Below are positions 26,876 through 35,992 of a stretch of 39,097 nt of DNA, piece by piece (the stretch's first letter is position 1; each line of letters opens with the position of its first letter). This DNA is from Izhakiella australiensis. Its GTDB lineage: Bacteria > Pseudomonadota > Gammaproteobacteria > Enterobacterales > Enterobacteriaceae. The position numbers and the translations under genes are program-made. A model generated the notes under the pieces. That model was not told the DNA's origin, made no database searches, and worked only from the letters and a program-made list of their open reading frames with translations. Location of the stretch: contig NZ_MRUL01000026.1 in the NCBI RefSeq assembly GCF_002006995.1, positions 1 through 39,097 on the forward strand, in the 5' to 3' direction.

Positions 26876-28036
26876 ATGAGTAAGACGCCGTTGATTCCGC
26901 AGAGCAAGCTTCCCGCACTGGGAACAACTATTTTTACCCGGATGAGCGCGCTGGCACAGCAGCACAATGCCATTAATCTTTCGCAAGGATTCCCCGATTT
27001 TGACGGCCCGGACTACCTTAAGCAGCGGCTGGCTTACCACGTTAGTTCCGGCGCGAATCAGTACGCCCCGATGACCGGCGTAGCGCCGCTGCGCGCGGCG
27101 ATTGCCAGTAAGACCCAGCGGTTATATGACTACCTGCCAGATAAAGACAGTGAGATCACCGTCACCGCCGGCGCAACCGAAGCGCTCTTTGCGGCGATTG
27201 CCGCACTGGTGCGGCCAGGCGATGAAGTCATTTGTTTTGATCCGAGCTACGACAGCTATGGCCCCGCCATTGAGCTGGCGGGCGGTATCATTAAGCGTCT
27301 GACCTTGCAACCGCCCGCCTTTCGCGTTGACTGGGCGGCGTTCAGCGCCCTGCTGTCGCCACGCACAAGGCTGGTGATCCTCAATACGCCGCACAATCCA
27401 TCAGCAACCGTCTGGCAGGCCGATGACTACGCTGCCCTGTGGCAGGCGATTGCCGGGCAGGAAATCTACGTGCTCAGCGATGAAGTGTATGAGCACATTT
27501 GCTTTGCGCCCCAGGGCCATAACAGCGTGCTGGCGCACCCGGCGCTACGCGAGCGGGCCGTTGTGGTGTCATCCTTTGGCAAAACCTTTCATATGACCGG
27601 CTGGAAGGTAGGCTACAGCGTTGCGCCAGCGGCAATCAGCGCGGAAATTCGTAAAGTTCATCAGTATCTGACGTTTGCGGTAAATACGCCGGCTCAGCTG
27701 GCGCTGGCGGATATGCTTGACGCCGAGCCGCAGCACTATCTGACGCTGCCTGAATTTTACCGCGCGCGCCGCGACCATTTTGTTCGCTCGCTTGCATCCA
27801 GCCGCTTTAAGCTTCTACCCTGTGAAGGTACTTACTTTTTACTGGCGGATTACAGCGCGATCTCGGATCTGGACGATGTCAGCTTCTGTGAATGGCTAAC
27901 CACCGACGTCGGGGTTGCCGCCATTCCCCTTTCCGTGTTCTGCGCCGACGCTTTTCCACACAAACTCATTCGCCTGTGCTTTGCCAAACAGCAAAGCACG
28001 CTGGATGCCGCAGCGGAGCGCCTGTGTCGACTCTAA
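26876..28036 (+). CDS. mtnE: Methionine aminotransferase of methionine salvage (YbdL type)
   Basis: This PLP enzyme transaminates 4-methylthio-2-oxobutanoate to methionine, the last salvage step, preferring glutamine as donor in this type. The 386 residues match YbdL. PLP residues are visible: LNTPHNPSATVW with its Asn, SDEVYEHICF, and the Schiff-base K236 in SSFGKTFHMTGWKVGY. The frame extends upstream, but ATG 26876 has AAGGGA before it and matches the family start. The stop overlaps the start of yafV by 13 bases. It is divergent from mtnB with MetJ boxes between. Confidence 0.94.
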   Translation: MSKTPLIPQSKLPALGTTIFTRMSALAQQHNAINLSQGFPDFDGPDYLKQRLAYHVSSGANQYAPMTGVAPLRAAIASKTQRLYDYLPDKDSEITVTAGATEALFAAIAALVRPGDEVICFDPSYDSYGPAIELAGGIIKRLTLQPPAFRVDWAAFSALLSPRTRLVILNTPHNPSATVWQADDYAALWQAIAGQEIYVLSDEVYEHICFAPQGHNSVLAHPALRERAVVVSSFGKTFHMTGWKVGYSVAPAAISAEIRKVHQYLTFAVNTPAQLALADMLDAEPQHYLTLPEFYRARRDHFVRSLASSRFKLLPCEGTYFLLADYSAISDLDDVSFCEWLTTDVGVAAIPLSVFCADAFPHKLIRLCFAKQQSTLDAAAERLCRL

Positions 28037-28791
28037 ACGTTACCTTATTGCAACAACCGCTGGCGTGGATGGATGGCGAAGCCAACCTGCGCCACTTTGA
28101 TACCCTGCTGAAGGATATCGCCGCGCGCGACCTGATTGTACTGCCGGAAATGTTCACCACCGGCTTTGCCATGGAAGCGGCGCAAAATTCGCTGCCTGAA
28201 GCGCAGGTTATTGAATGGCTGCAAGACCACGCCCGGCGCAGCCATGCGCTGCTGGCGGGTAGCGCGGCTATTCAGACGGAAAAAGGCGCCGTGAACCGCT
28301 TTCTGCTGGTCGAACCCGGCGGTAAGGTCCACCGCTATGACAAGCGCCACCTGTTTCGCATGGGCGAAGAGCATAAGCACTATCAGGCCGGCGAACGGCG
28401 GGAAATAATCGAATGGCGCGGCTGGCGTATTTTGCCGCAAATCTGCTACGACCTGCGCTTTCCGGTATTTGCCCGCAACCGCAGTGACTACGATCTGGCG
28501 CTGTACGTGGCCAACTGGCCTGCCGCCCGCGCTCACCACTGGCAGACGCTGCTGCTGGCACGCGCGATTGAAAACCAGGCGTACGTCATGGGCTGCAATC
28601 GGGTAGGCAGCGACGGCAACCAGCTAAACTACAGCGGAGACAGCCTGATAATCAGCCCGCAGGGCGAGATTCTCGCCAGCGCGCAGCCGCACCAGCCAGC
28701 ACGGCTTGATGCCGGGCTGTCACTGGAAACGCTTAGCGACTATCGCACCCGCTTCCCCGCCTGGCGCGACGCCGACAGCTTTACGCTCTGA
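28024..28791 (+). CDS. yafV: Omega-amidase YafV (nitrilase family)
   Basis: YafV hydrolyses 2-oxoglutaramate and related omega-amides to 2-oxo acids plus ammonia. The nitrilase triad is E42 in VLPEMF, K107 in RYDKRHLF and C141 in PQICYDLRF. The start is GTG 28024, chosen because STLNVTLLQQPLAWMDG matches the E. coli N-terminus and GGAG lies five bases upstream; length is 255 against 256. It begins inside the end of mtnE, so the two are translated together. This makes sense chemically, since a glutamine-using MtnE produces 2-oxoglutaramate and YafV removes it, pulling transamination forward. Confidence 0.94.
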   Translation: MSTLNVTLLQQPLAWMDGEANLRHFDTLLKDIAARDLIVLPEMFTTGFAMEAAQNSLPEAQVIEWLQDHARRSHALLAGSAAIQTEKGAVNRFLLVEPGGKVHRYDKRHLFRMGEEHKHYQAGERREIIEWRGWRILPQICYDLRFPVFARNRSDYDLALYVANWPAARAHHWQTLLLARAIENQAYVMGCNRVGSDGNQLNYSGDSLIISPQGEILASAQPHQPARLDAGLSLETLSDYRTRFPAWRDADSFTL

Positions 28792-28798
28792 ATATCAA

Positions 28799-28823
28799 CC
28801 AACGGCGCTCCCGGCGCCGTTGG
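28799..28823. terminator. Ten-pair hairpin after yafV
   Basis: CCAACGGCGC-TCCCG-GCGCCGTTGG lies seven bases after the yafV stop. The stem is strong but lacks a T-run, so it may be a weak terminator or an mRNA 3'-end stabiliser. Confidence 0.5.
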
Positions 28824-28895
28824 CCTCTGGCGCGAAAACCCGCGCGGCTCAGCCCGCAGGTCGGCGAATCTGGCGATTCACCACGCTGTGCCGGC

Positions 28896-30137
28896 TCACA
28901 CCGCGCCCTCATGATGGTAATGATCCCAGGCCGCCTGCATCGCGGCGCCCTGCACGCTGCGGAACTTCAGGTAGTTCAGTACCGACTCCAGCGCGCTCAG
29001 GGTGGTCATCACGCAATCTTTACGCGCGTTATATCCCATAGAGCCAATGCGCCACACTTTGCCATGCAGCGGCCCGAAGGAGGTACCGATTTCAATGGCA
29101 AAATCGTTAAGCAACAAATCCCGCACCTGCTCGCCATCAATGCCTGCCGGGATCAGCACGGCGAGCACGTTATTCATTTTATGGTTCAGATCGCCAAAGG
29201 TTTCTAACCCCATCGCCTGGATGCCCTTCAGCAGCGCCTCACCGTGAAGTTTGTGGCGAGCAATGCCGTTATCAACGCCTTCTTGCAGGATCAAACGGGC
29301 GCATTCGCGCGCGCCGAACAGCGCTGAGGTAGCCTCCGTATGGTGATTGAGGCGCTCCGGCCCCCAGTAATCCATCACCATGCCGAGATCAAAATAGTTG
29401 GAGTAGATCATCTCATCATCGCCGTTGCGATGCGCACTGGTGCGTATGCCCTCTTCCACACACTTACGCCGGCGTATTTCTGCTTCCATTCTGCCACTGA
29501 GGGTAATGGGCGAGGTACCGGAAGGCCCGCCGAGGCACTTCTGCATCCCCGCAGAGACCGCATCCAACCCCCAGACATCGGTTTTCAGCTCGTTGCCGCC
29601 GATAGACGCTGTTGCATCGGTATAAAACAGCACGTCATAGCGCCGGCAGATTTCACCAAGTTCAGCCAGCGGCTGCAGCATCGTGGTTGAGGTGTCGCCC
29701 TGTACCGTCAGCAGCATACGCGGGCGAATGGTTTTAATCGCGCTTTCAATCTGGTCGGGGGTAAACACCTGCCCCCACGGCACTTCAATCGTATGTACCT
29801 CGGCCCTGCAACGGCGGGCGATTTCACACAGCAGGTGGCCAAAACGGCCAAAAACCGGTACCAGAACCTTATCGCCAGGCCGGATAGCCGACAGCAAAAT
29901 GGCTTCAATGCCGGCGCGCGAGGTGCCGTCAATCAGCATTGTCCAGCGGTTATCGGTACAGAATACTCCACGGTAAAGCGCCATGACTTCATTCATATAA
30001 TGGGTCATTGCCGGATCGTATTGGCCAATAAGCTGGCTTGACATTGCCCGCAGTACGCGCGGATCGGCATTTACCGGTCCCGGTCCCATCAGTAAGCGCT
30101 GGGGCGGGTTGATTTGGCGAGAGTGAGTGATATCCAT
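28896..30137 (-). CDS. pucG: (S)-ureidoglycine-glyoxylate aminotransferase (PucG/HpxJ type)
   Basis: This class V PLP aminotransferase probably moves the amino group of ureidoglycine to glyoxylate to give glycine and oxalurate in allantoin breakdown. The 413 residues show LLMGPGPVNADPRVLRAMS at the N-terminus, GTSRAGIEAILLS near 71, TDATASIGG with the PLP-binding Asp near 173, and the Schiff-base Lys K200 in SAGMQKCLGGPSG. AAAGGAACC precedes the ATG. Alternatives are serine- or alanine-glyoxylate aminotransferase. The upstream allantoin-racemase gene supports the ureidoglycine role. No other allantoin gene is in the window. Confidence 0.82.
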   Translation of the reverse strand: MDITHSRQINPPQRLLMGPGPVNADPRVLRAMSSQLIGQYDPAMTHYMNEVMALYRGVFCTDNRWTMLIDGTSRAGIEAILLSAIRPGDKVLVPVFGRFGHLLCEIARRCRAEVHTIEVPWGQVFTPDQIESAIKTIRPRMLLTVQGDTSTTMLQPLAELGEICRRYDVLFYTDATASIGGNELKTDVWGLDAVSAGMQKCLGGPSGTSPITLSGRMEAEIRRRKCVEEGIRTSAHRNGDDEMIYSNYFDLGMVMDYWGPERLNHHTEATSALFGARECARLILQEGVDNGIARHKLHGEALLKGIQAMGLETFGDLNHKMNNVLAVLIPAGIDGEQVRDLLLNDFAIEIGTSFGPLHGKVWRIGSMGYNARKDCVMTTLSALESVLNYLKFRSVQGAAMQAAWDHYHHEGAV

Positions 30138-30281
30138 TTATGGTTCCTTTCTGTTAGTTCAGACCGCTACGGCTGGCTCTGGCCATGCATCAATGCACGT
30201 CTGTTGGCACTCCATTGCGCGTGCGGATAGTGTTGATTAAAGAGACATGTCTGTTCGCTTAGCTTGCTTTCAGGATGATCT

Positions 30282-31022
30282 TTAAGGGTTGAAAACCTGG
30301 AATTTGCCGCTCAGCGGCTTAGATTCAGGGTAAGCCAGGTCGCCAAGCTTGCTGGTGGAAAGGCCAAGCTCAGCCAGCGACTCCACCATTTTTACCGCCG
30401 CGCTGACGCCGTCGATAACCGGCACGCCCAGCTCCAGGGTCAGCGCGCGAGCTAAATCGGCCATGCCGCCGCAGCCCAGCACAATAGCGCCGCAGCCATC
30501 TTCTTTGATCGCCTGCATGCAACGCTCACGTACTTTGCGCTGGGCTGCGCCGCTACCATCTTCCAGCGTCAGCACCGGGAGATCGATAGCGTGCAGCGCC
30601 GCACAGTGATGGCTGAAGCCGTAAAGCTGTAGCAAATGACGCGCAATAATCAGCGTGCGCGGCAGCGTGGTGACGATGGAAAAGCGCGTCGATACCAGCG
30701 TTGCCATGTGCATCGCCGCTTCGGCGATGCCAATCACCGGCGCCTGGGCCAGTTCACGCGCCGCCATCAGACCCGGATCGCCAAAACAGGCGATGATATG
30801 ACCGTCCACGCCCTGCTCACGACCGATTTTTATCTGCTCAAGCACGCCAACCGCCGCGATAGCCTCGTCGAAATGGCCCTCAATTGAAGGCACGCCTTCT
30901 GACGGACAGACCGCCAGAATTTCGCTATCCGGCCCGGCCGCCGCCTGAGCAGCCATGCCAATGGTTTTCGTCATCGCCTGACAAGTATTGGGATTAATAA
31001 CCTGAATGCGTATCCGTGACAT
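30282..31022 (-). CDS. hpxA: Allantoin racemase (HpxA type, Asp/Glu/hydantoin racemase family)
   Basis: HpxA interconverts the allantoin enantiomers so that stereospecific allantoinase can use both. The 246 residues have the two catalytic cysteines of the family: C79 in IIACFGDPGL and C184 in VLGCGGMADL. The N-terminus RIQVINPNTC is typical of hydantoin and allantoin racemases. The frame reaches 31046, but ATG 31022 with AAGGA eight bases upstream is better. It lies 144 bases upstream of pucG on the same strand and likely shares its transcript. A hydantoin racemase is the alternative. Confidence 0.8.
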   Translation of the reverse strand: MSRIRIQVINPNTCQAMTKTIGMAAQAAAGPDSEILAVCPSEGVPSIEGHFDEAIAAVGVLEQIKIGREQGVDGHIIACFGDPGLMAARELAQAPVIGIAEAAMHMATLVSTRFSIVTTLPRTLIIARHLLQLYGFSHHCAALHAIDLPVLTLEDGSGAAQRKVRERCMQAIKEDGCGAIVLGCGGMADLARALTLELGVPVIDGVSAAVKMVESLAELGLSTSKLGDLAYPESKPLSGKFQVFNP

Positions 31023-31046
31023 TGTGAAGATCCTTATAACCGACAA

Positions 31047-31400
31047 GCCGTCGGGAAAACCTGATGGAATTTTAGCGTCGCGCAGTGGGCAACGCTGATG
31101 ATAACCGCGACAGACAGCCGGACTTGTTTTACCCCCGTTCAGCGCCCTGCGATCGGCGGAACCGGAAGCGGCGATTAGCGACAGATTATGCCCGTTTTTC
31201 CGGCATCTTGCTCGCCCCGGGCCTAAACCACAACCTGATTTTTTGTCTGCCCGTTTATTTTTACCCTGCGGCGCCGCCGTGTACAGCGCGTTTAACGTCA
31301 GCGGGATAAACCTGCGCTACAGAGAGGTTTTGATAATTTCGCGACAAGCAGGATGAGGTTTACAGCAGCTTGTCGTCAGAGAGTCGACGCCCTGCCGGAA
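31047..31400. other. Gene-free leader region upstream of hpxA
   Basis: I see no supported coding sequence here. The only clear structure is an inverted repeat, CGACAAGC at 31342-31349 and GCTTGTCG at 31368-31375, with an 18-base loop. A 74-codon plus-strand frame at 31085-31309 has no ribosome-binding site or protein-like composition. The promoter of hpxA should lie in this region but I cannot place it. Confidence 0.45.
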
Positions 31401-31404
31401 GGCG

Positions 31405-31442
31405 AAAAAAAACCGCATTGCCTGGTAAGCGATGCGGTCTTT
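31405..31442. terminator. Terminator of tRNA-Asp (aspV)
   Basis: ACCGCATTGC-CTGGTAA-GCGATGCGGT is a ten-pair stem with one T-G pair. On the minus strand eight T follow, which ends the tRNA-Asp transcript. The plus side also has CTTTTCC. Confidence 0.85.
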
Positions 31443-31480
31443 TCCTTCTCAGGACGCTCTGAAGCCTCCCGGAATAATTT

Positions 31481-31557
31481 TGGCGGAACGGACGGGGCTC
31501 GAACCCGCGACCCCCTGCGTGACAGGCAGGTATTCTAACCAACTGAACTACCGCTCC
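31481..31557 (-). tRNA. aspV: tRNA-Asp (anticodon GTC)
   Basis: The minus strand gives a 77-base tRNA starting GGAGCGGTAGTTCAGTTGGT, with anticodon loop CCTGTCAC and an encoded CCA. GTC reads GAC/GAU. It stands alone next to dnaQ, as aspV does in E. coli, and is identical base for base to the tRNA-Asp at 38823-38899. Confidence 0.97.
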
Positions 31558-31690
31558 GCGCTGTGCTCCCCGTCGGGAACGAGGCGAATATTAAAAGCAT
31601 GCCCCGCTGGCGTCAACGCTTTTTGCTGCGAAACGGATTAACCGGCTGAAATTTCAGCGCCCTGGCGTTTTATAACGACTTTTCCGTCGT

Positions 31691-32422
31691 TTAGGCGCGC
31701 CACAGGCAGCTTCCCCCTTTTTTCATTACCAGATCAAGCCGCGACTCGTGGGCAACAATCTCTTCCTCGGAAGCAGCAATAACCCGTAGCCCCGACTGCG
31801 GGCGTACAACGCGCTGGATGGTCTCTCCCTGATTTGCCTGCTGATTGTCCCCCTCCATCGAGAATGCCAGCGAGGTTTGGCCGCCGGTCATGGCGAGGAA
31901 AACTTCAGCCAGGATTTCGGAGTCAAGTAACGCCCCGTGCAGGGTTCGCTTGCTGTTATCGATTTCGTAACGGTTGCAAAGTGCATCCAGGCTGTTGCGC
32001 TTGCCGGGGAACAGCTTACGCGCCATCGCCAGGCTATCGGTTACGCGACAAATGCTTTCAAGCTTTCCGTCATCACGCTTGAGCAGCGAAAGTTCGTAAT
32101 CAAGGAAGCCGATATCAAACGATGCGTTGTGAATGACCAGCTCAGCGCCGCGGATATACTCGAGGAAATCATCAACCACATCGGCAAAAACCGGCTTATC
32201 AAGCAGGAACTCATCGGCAATACCATGAACGCCGAAGGCTTCCGGATCGATAAGTCGATCGGGCTTCAGATAGATATGAAAGTTATTGCCCGTCAGGCGG
32301 CGATTAACCACTTCCACGGCGCCAATTTCAATGACCCGGTGTCCTTCGTAATGGACACCGATCATGTTCATACCGGTGGTTTCGGTATCAAGAACAATCT
32401 GCCGTGTATTTGCTGTGCTCAT
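31691..32422 (-). CDS. dnaQ: DNA polymerase III epsilon subunit (3'-5' proofreading exonuclease)
   Basis: Epsilon proofreads the replicative polymerase as part of the alpha-epsilon-theta core. DEDDh exonuclease motifs are visible: D12 and E14 in [11 protein letters not shown], the second Asp in [11 protein letters not shown], and the late [15 protein letters not shown] with His and Asp. A linker and the C-terminal alpha-binding segment [10 protein letters not shown] follow. ATG 32422 (MSTANTRQ) gives 243 residues, equal to E. coli; ATG 32431 is three codons upstream. It is divergent from rnhA across 51 bases. Confidence 0.97.
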   Translation of the reverse strand: MSTANTRQIVLDTETTGMNMIGVHYEGHRVIEIGAVEVVNRRLTGNNFHIYLKPDRLIDPEAFGVHGIADEFLLDKPVFADVVDDFLEYIRGAELVIHNASFDIGFLDYELSLLKRDDGKLESICRVTDSLAMARKLFPGKRNSLDALCNRYEIDNSKRTLHGALLDSEILAEVFLAMTGGQTSLAFSMEGDNQQANQGETIQRVVRPQSGLRVIAASEEEIVAHESRLDLVMKKGGSCLWRA

Positions 32423-32473
32423 AGCGCTCATTATGTCAGACTTGGGGTTTTATTATTGGAGAGTCTACCAGAG

Positions 32474-32941
32474 ATGGTTAAGCAGGTAGAAATTTTCACC
32501 GACGGCTCCTGCCTCGGTAATCCCGGGCCGGGGGGTTATGGTGCCATTCTACGCTATCAACAGCACGAAAAGCTTTTCAGTGCCGGTTATCGACTAACAA
32601 CCAATAATCGCATGGAGCTGATGGCCGCGATAGTGGCGCTGGAGGCGCTGAAGGAGCCCTGCCAGGTGGTTCTCAGCACCGACAGCCAGTATGTTCGCCA
32701 GGGGATTACCAGCTGGATCCATAACTGGAAAAAACGCGGCTGGAAAACGGCGGAAAAAAAACCGGTTAAAAATGTCGACCTCTGGCAACGGCTTGATGCA
32801 GCACTGCACTCACATAAAATTCAATGGGAGTGGGTTAAAGGCCATGCCGGGCATCCTGAAAACGAGCGCTGTGATGAGCTGGCCCGTAATGCGGCCGCTA
32901 ATCCAACCGGAGAGGATACCGGCTATCGCCCCGATGCCTGA
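32474..32941 (+). CDS. rnhA: Ribonuclease HI
   Basis: RNase HI cleaves the RNA of RNA-DNA hybrids. The frame is open from 31937, but [20 protein letters not shown] at 32474 is the family start and gives 155 residues, the E. coli length. Catalytic residues D10 (TDGS), E48 (NRMELMA), D70 (STDSQYV), H124 and D134 ([13 protein letters not shown]) follow the family pattern. Its last 19 bases overlap the end of the convergent yafS. It shares a short divergent promoter region with dnaQ. Confidence 0.97.
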   Translation: MVKQVEIFTDGSCLGNPGPGGYGAILRYQQHEKLFSAGYRLTTNNRMELMAAIVALEALKEPCQVVLSTDSQYVRQGITSWIHNWKKRGWKTAEKKPVKNVDLWQRLDAALHSHKIQWEWVKGHAGHPENERCDELARNAAANPTGEDTGYRPDA

Positions 32942-33663
32942 TCCTTACCATTCTGGCGATAGTGCTGCGTTGCGCCAATCACCGGCCGCAGCTGGGTTTT
33001 TCCCGATGCTTTGCGCGCCGGATTCATGGTTAGCGGTAGCGTACGCTTGCGCGCAACCATAATCGTCAGGCAGCCGAGAGCGGGCAGATGCTTGCTGATA
33101 ACTTTACCGCCCTGCTTGCGCCAGGGCAGCACCTGAAATCCGCCGCGTTGCACCAGTTCATAATTAAGCAGACTAAGCCAGTCCAGTAAGCGCATCTGGC
33201 TGAACATGCGGCTATTCCAGGGAATACGCCGGTGTAATCCCGGCAGAAGCTTCCCCATTCCCAGCATACTGATGGGATTAAAGCCGGTAATAATCAGCCA
33301 GCCGTCATCAATAAGTACCCGATCGACCTCGCGCAGGATACGATGCGGATCGTGGCTCCATGACAGCGTGTGAGCGAGCAGGCAGGCATCGACTGACTTG
33401 CTCTCAAACGGCAGATGCAGCGGATCGGCCTGCACCTGGATATTATCCCCTTGCAGAGCGACGTTAACCTGATGTGAAATCGGACAGTCGTCAGTGGCAA
33501 GCTCCGCACTGAGGTGACCAACCTTCAGAAAGTGAAAACCATAGAGCTTTGTCAGACAGGGCTTGAGATGCATAGCAAGTGCATCACGATAGTGTTCTCC
33601 CCAGAGCATATCGTTCCAGGAATTGGGCGTTGCACTGATCTGACGTATCTTAGCGGGTTTCAT
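32923..33663 (-). CDS. yafS: SAM-dependent methyltransferase YafS
   Basis: The 246 residues are a class I methyltransferase of type 11, with [20 protein letters not shown] near residue 81 (motif region of SAM binding), [20 protein letters not shown] near residue 110-129 and a basic C-terminal tail. Its substrate is not known. It is convergent with rnhA (19-base overlap) and divergent from gloB with 40 bases between, the E. coli arrangement. Some reports treat this neighbourhood as related to glyoxalase, but nothing in the sequence shows that. Confidence 0.92.
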   Translation of the reverse strand: MKPAKIRQISATPNSWNDMLWGEHYRDALAMHLKPCLTKLYGFHFLKVGHLSAELATDDCPISHQVNVALQGDNIQVQADPLHLPFESKSVDACLLAHTLSWSHDPHRILREVDRVLIDDGWLIITGFNPISMLGMGKLLPGLHRRIPWNSRMFSQMRLLDWLSLLNYELVQRGGFQVLPWRKQGGKVISKHLPALGCLTIMVARKRTLPLTMNPARKASGKTQLRPVIGATQHYRQNGKDQASGR

Positions 33664-33703
33664 GCTCTACCATTAATTTTCATTCAGCCTGAGAGAAGTG
33701 ATT

Positions 33704-34459
33704 ATGCATCTTATTCCGGTTCCAGCGCTATCAGACAACTACATCTGGTTACTGCATGATGAGGCGGGCAATACGCTGATTGTTGACCCCGGCGAAGCGG
33801 AGCCGGTGATTGACTACCTGACGCAACATCAGCTTGTCGCGCAATCTATCCTGCTCACCCACCATCATCACGATCATGTTGGCGGCGTAAAAGCGCTACG
33901 ACAAAAATACCCCGAAATAACCGTCTTTGGTCCGGTAGAAACGGCGAATAAAGGGGCAGATAACATTGTCGCAGAGGGCGACAGCGTGCCCTTTGGCGAT
34001 CGTGAGTTTCGCGTTATTCACACCCCGGGCCACACTTTAGGACACATCTCATATTTCAGTAATCCTTATCTCTTTTGTGGAGATACCATGTTTTCCGGCG
34101 GATGCGGCCGGCTGTTTGAAGGCACACCGAAACAAATGTATCAGTCTTTTCAAACAATTAACCAACTTCCGGACGAAACGCTAATTTGCTGCGCGCATGA
34201 ATACACGCTGTCAAATATGACCTTTGCTAAAGCAATATGGCCGGAAAACCAGAAAATAGCTGACTATTACGATGAAATTAAAGCAATGCGGGCAGAAAAT
34301 CAGATAACTTTACCAACAACCCTGCAACATGAGCGACAAATTAATGTTTTTTTAATGTCACAACTCGTTGAATTAAAAAACAAACTAAAGGTTAAGTATA
34401 CCAACAGTCAACCTGAGCAAATTTTCGCTGTTTTACGCGCTAAGAAGGACCATTTTTGA
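33704..34459 (+). CDS. gloB: Hydroxyacylglutathione hydrolase (glyoxalase II)
   Basis: GloB hydrolyses S-lactoylglutathione to lactate and glutathione in methylglyoxal detoxification. The metallo-beta-lactamase motif LTHHHHDHVGG gives H53, H55, D57 and H58, followed by TPGHTLGHISY and LFCGDTMFSGGCGRLFEG. ATG 33704 gives 251 residues as in E. coli; GTG two codons earlier is in frame. GAGAGAAG precedes it. The C-terminal half is visibly more AT-rich than its neighbours. Confidence 0.96.
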   Translation: MHLIPVPALSDNYIWLLHDEAGNTLIVDPGEAEPVIDYLTQHQLVAQSILLTHHHHDHVGGVKALRQKYPEITVFGPVETANKGADNIVAEGDSVPFGDREFRVIHTPGHTLGHISYFSNPYLFCGDTMFSGGCGRLFEGTPKQMYQSFQTINQLPDETLICCAHEYTLSNMTFAKAIWPENQKIADYYDEIKAMRAENQITLPTTLQHERQINVFLMSQLVELKNKLKVKYTNSQPEQIFAVLRAKKDHF

Positions 34460-34530
34460 TAATACAGGTTGTATTGTGCTAATACCCCACGTATTATTGC
34501 TCGTCTTTTAAGCGAACTGTTGACACACAC

Positions 34531-35904
34531 ATGAAGGCTAAAGCGATACTTCTCGCCTCGGTCTTGTTGGTTGGGTGCCAGGCGTCAGGACATGACGCCA
34601 ACGTTCCAGACCAGCATGCACAGAGTTTGTCTTCGCCAGGAGAAAAAGGGCAATCCCAGGATCGTATGTTGTCCCCACGATGGCAGGATGATGGAACCAA
34701 CCTGACCAAGGACAGCGATTTATGGGCCTTAATCCGTGATGGGCTGAAGATGAAGGTTCCGGATAACCCCCGGATCCGCGCACAACGAGTAAATTATTTA
34801 AGAAATAAGAGCTATCTCCACGATGTAACATTACGGGCAGAGCCGTATATGTACTGGATAGTCGAGCAGATTAAGAAACGTAAGATGCCGATGGAACTAG
34901 TACTACTACCCATAGTGGAGAGCGCTTTTAACCCCAGGGCTACTTCTGCTTCCAATGCCGCCGGCATTTGGCAGATTGTACCTTCTACGGGGCGCAATTA
35001 CGGTTTGAAGCAGAACCGGTATTACGATGGCCGACGCGACATTGTTGCTTCGACCCGTGTAGCACTGGATATGATGCAGCGCATGAATAAAATGTTTGAT
35101 GGCGACTGGCTGCTAACCGTTGCTGCCTATAACAGCGGCGAAGGGCGCGTGCTAAACGCCATCAAATACAACAAAGCGCACGGTAAACCGACCGATTTCT
35201 GGCATCTGTCGCTGCCACGGGAAACCACCATTTACGTGCCTAAGATGCTGGCACTGAGTGAAATCCTTAAGGATAATCGCCGCTACGGCGTGCGTTTGCC
35301 TACGGCTGATGAAAGTCGCGCCCTGGCGCGGGTTGATGTCGGCCAGCAGCTCAAACTGACTCAGGTTGCCGAAATGGCCGGTATGTCGCTAACGAAGCTG
35401 AAGAACTTTAATAGCGGCTACAAAACCAGTGAAACTGCGCCAAACGGCCCCCATTACATTATGGTGCCGAAGTCGCATGTTGATCAGCTGCGCGAGTCGC
35501 TCGCCAGCGCCGATATCGACGCCATTCAGCCAACCAAAGCATTGGCTGACAACGACAGTGGCAGTGGCAGCTATAAGGTCCGCGCAGGCGATACCTTATC
35601 CGCAATCGCTGCACGACTGAATGTCCCGGTCAGCGAGCTGAAACGCAGCAACAATCTGCGCAGCGCAATGCTGAAACCCGGTCAGGTGCTGAAAGTGGGT
35701 CGTAACGCAAGCGCCCTTTCCCTGGCCGACAACAGCAGCATCACTTATCAGGTACGTCGGGGAGATTCCCTCGCCAGCATAGCAAAGCGTCATGGGGTTA
35801 ATATCAAAGACGTGATGCGTTGGAACAGCAGAGCCAGTGGCAATATCCAGCCGGGTGAAAAGCTGACCCTGTATGTTAATGGTAACGCGGCTCCCGAAAG
35901 TTAA
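34531..35904 (+). CDS. mltD: Membrane-bound lytic transglycosylase D
   Basis: MltD cleaves peptidoglycan glycan strands to 1,6-anhydro-muropeptides. The signal peptide ends in the lipobox LLVGC, so C16 is acylated and the protein sits in the outer membrane. The SLT domain (about 115-230) contains catalytic E130 in PIVESAFNPRATSASNAAG and AYNSGEGRV. Two LysM repeats at about 348-391 and 407-451 (YKVRAGDTLSAIA, YQVRRGDSLASIA) bind glycan. At 457 residues it is close to the 452 of E. coli. It follows gloB on the same strand with 71 bases between, and a strong terminator follows. Confidence 0.97.
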   Translation: MKAKAILLASVLLVGCQASGHDANVPDQHAQSLSSPGEKGQSQDRMLSPRWQDDGTNLTKDSDLWALIRDGLKMKVPDNPRIRAQRVNYLRNKSYLHDVTLRAEPYMYWIVEQIKKRKMPMELVLLPIVESAFNPRATSASNAAGIWQIVPSTGRNYGLKQNRYYDGRRDIVASTRVALDMMQRMNKMFDGDWLLTVAAYNSGEGRVLNAIKYNKAHGKPTDFWHLSLPRETTIYVPKMLALSEILKDNRRYGVRLPTADESRALARVDVGQQLKLTQVAEMAGMSLTKLKNFNSGYKTSETAPNGPHYIMVPKSHVDQLRESLASADIDAIQPTKALADNDSGSGSYKVRAGDTLSAIAARLNVPVSELKRSNNLRSAMLKPGQVLKVGRNASALSLADNSSITYQVRRGDSLASIAKRHGVNIKDVMRWNSRASGNIQPGEKLTLYVNGNAAPES

Positions 35905-35920
35905 CTTCGGTTGTGACATA

Positions 35921-35949
35921 AAAAAGCCAGACTAAGTCTGGCTTTTTTT
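35921..35949. terminator. Bidirectional terminator between mltD and yafE
   Basis: AAAAAGCCAGAC-TAA-GTCTGGCTTTTT is a perfect 12-pair stem flanked by runs of A and T, so it works in both directions for the convergent mltD and yafE. Confidence 0.95.
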
Positions 35950-35992
35950 ACATCCTTAATTTCTTATGACATCACTTACCAGGCTATCCCAA

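Noticed and set aside
31645..31658. GCTGAAATTTCAGC palindrome between dnaQ and aspV
   Set aside because: Short, no context beyond the 3' side of dnaQ; may be chance.
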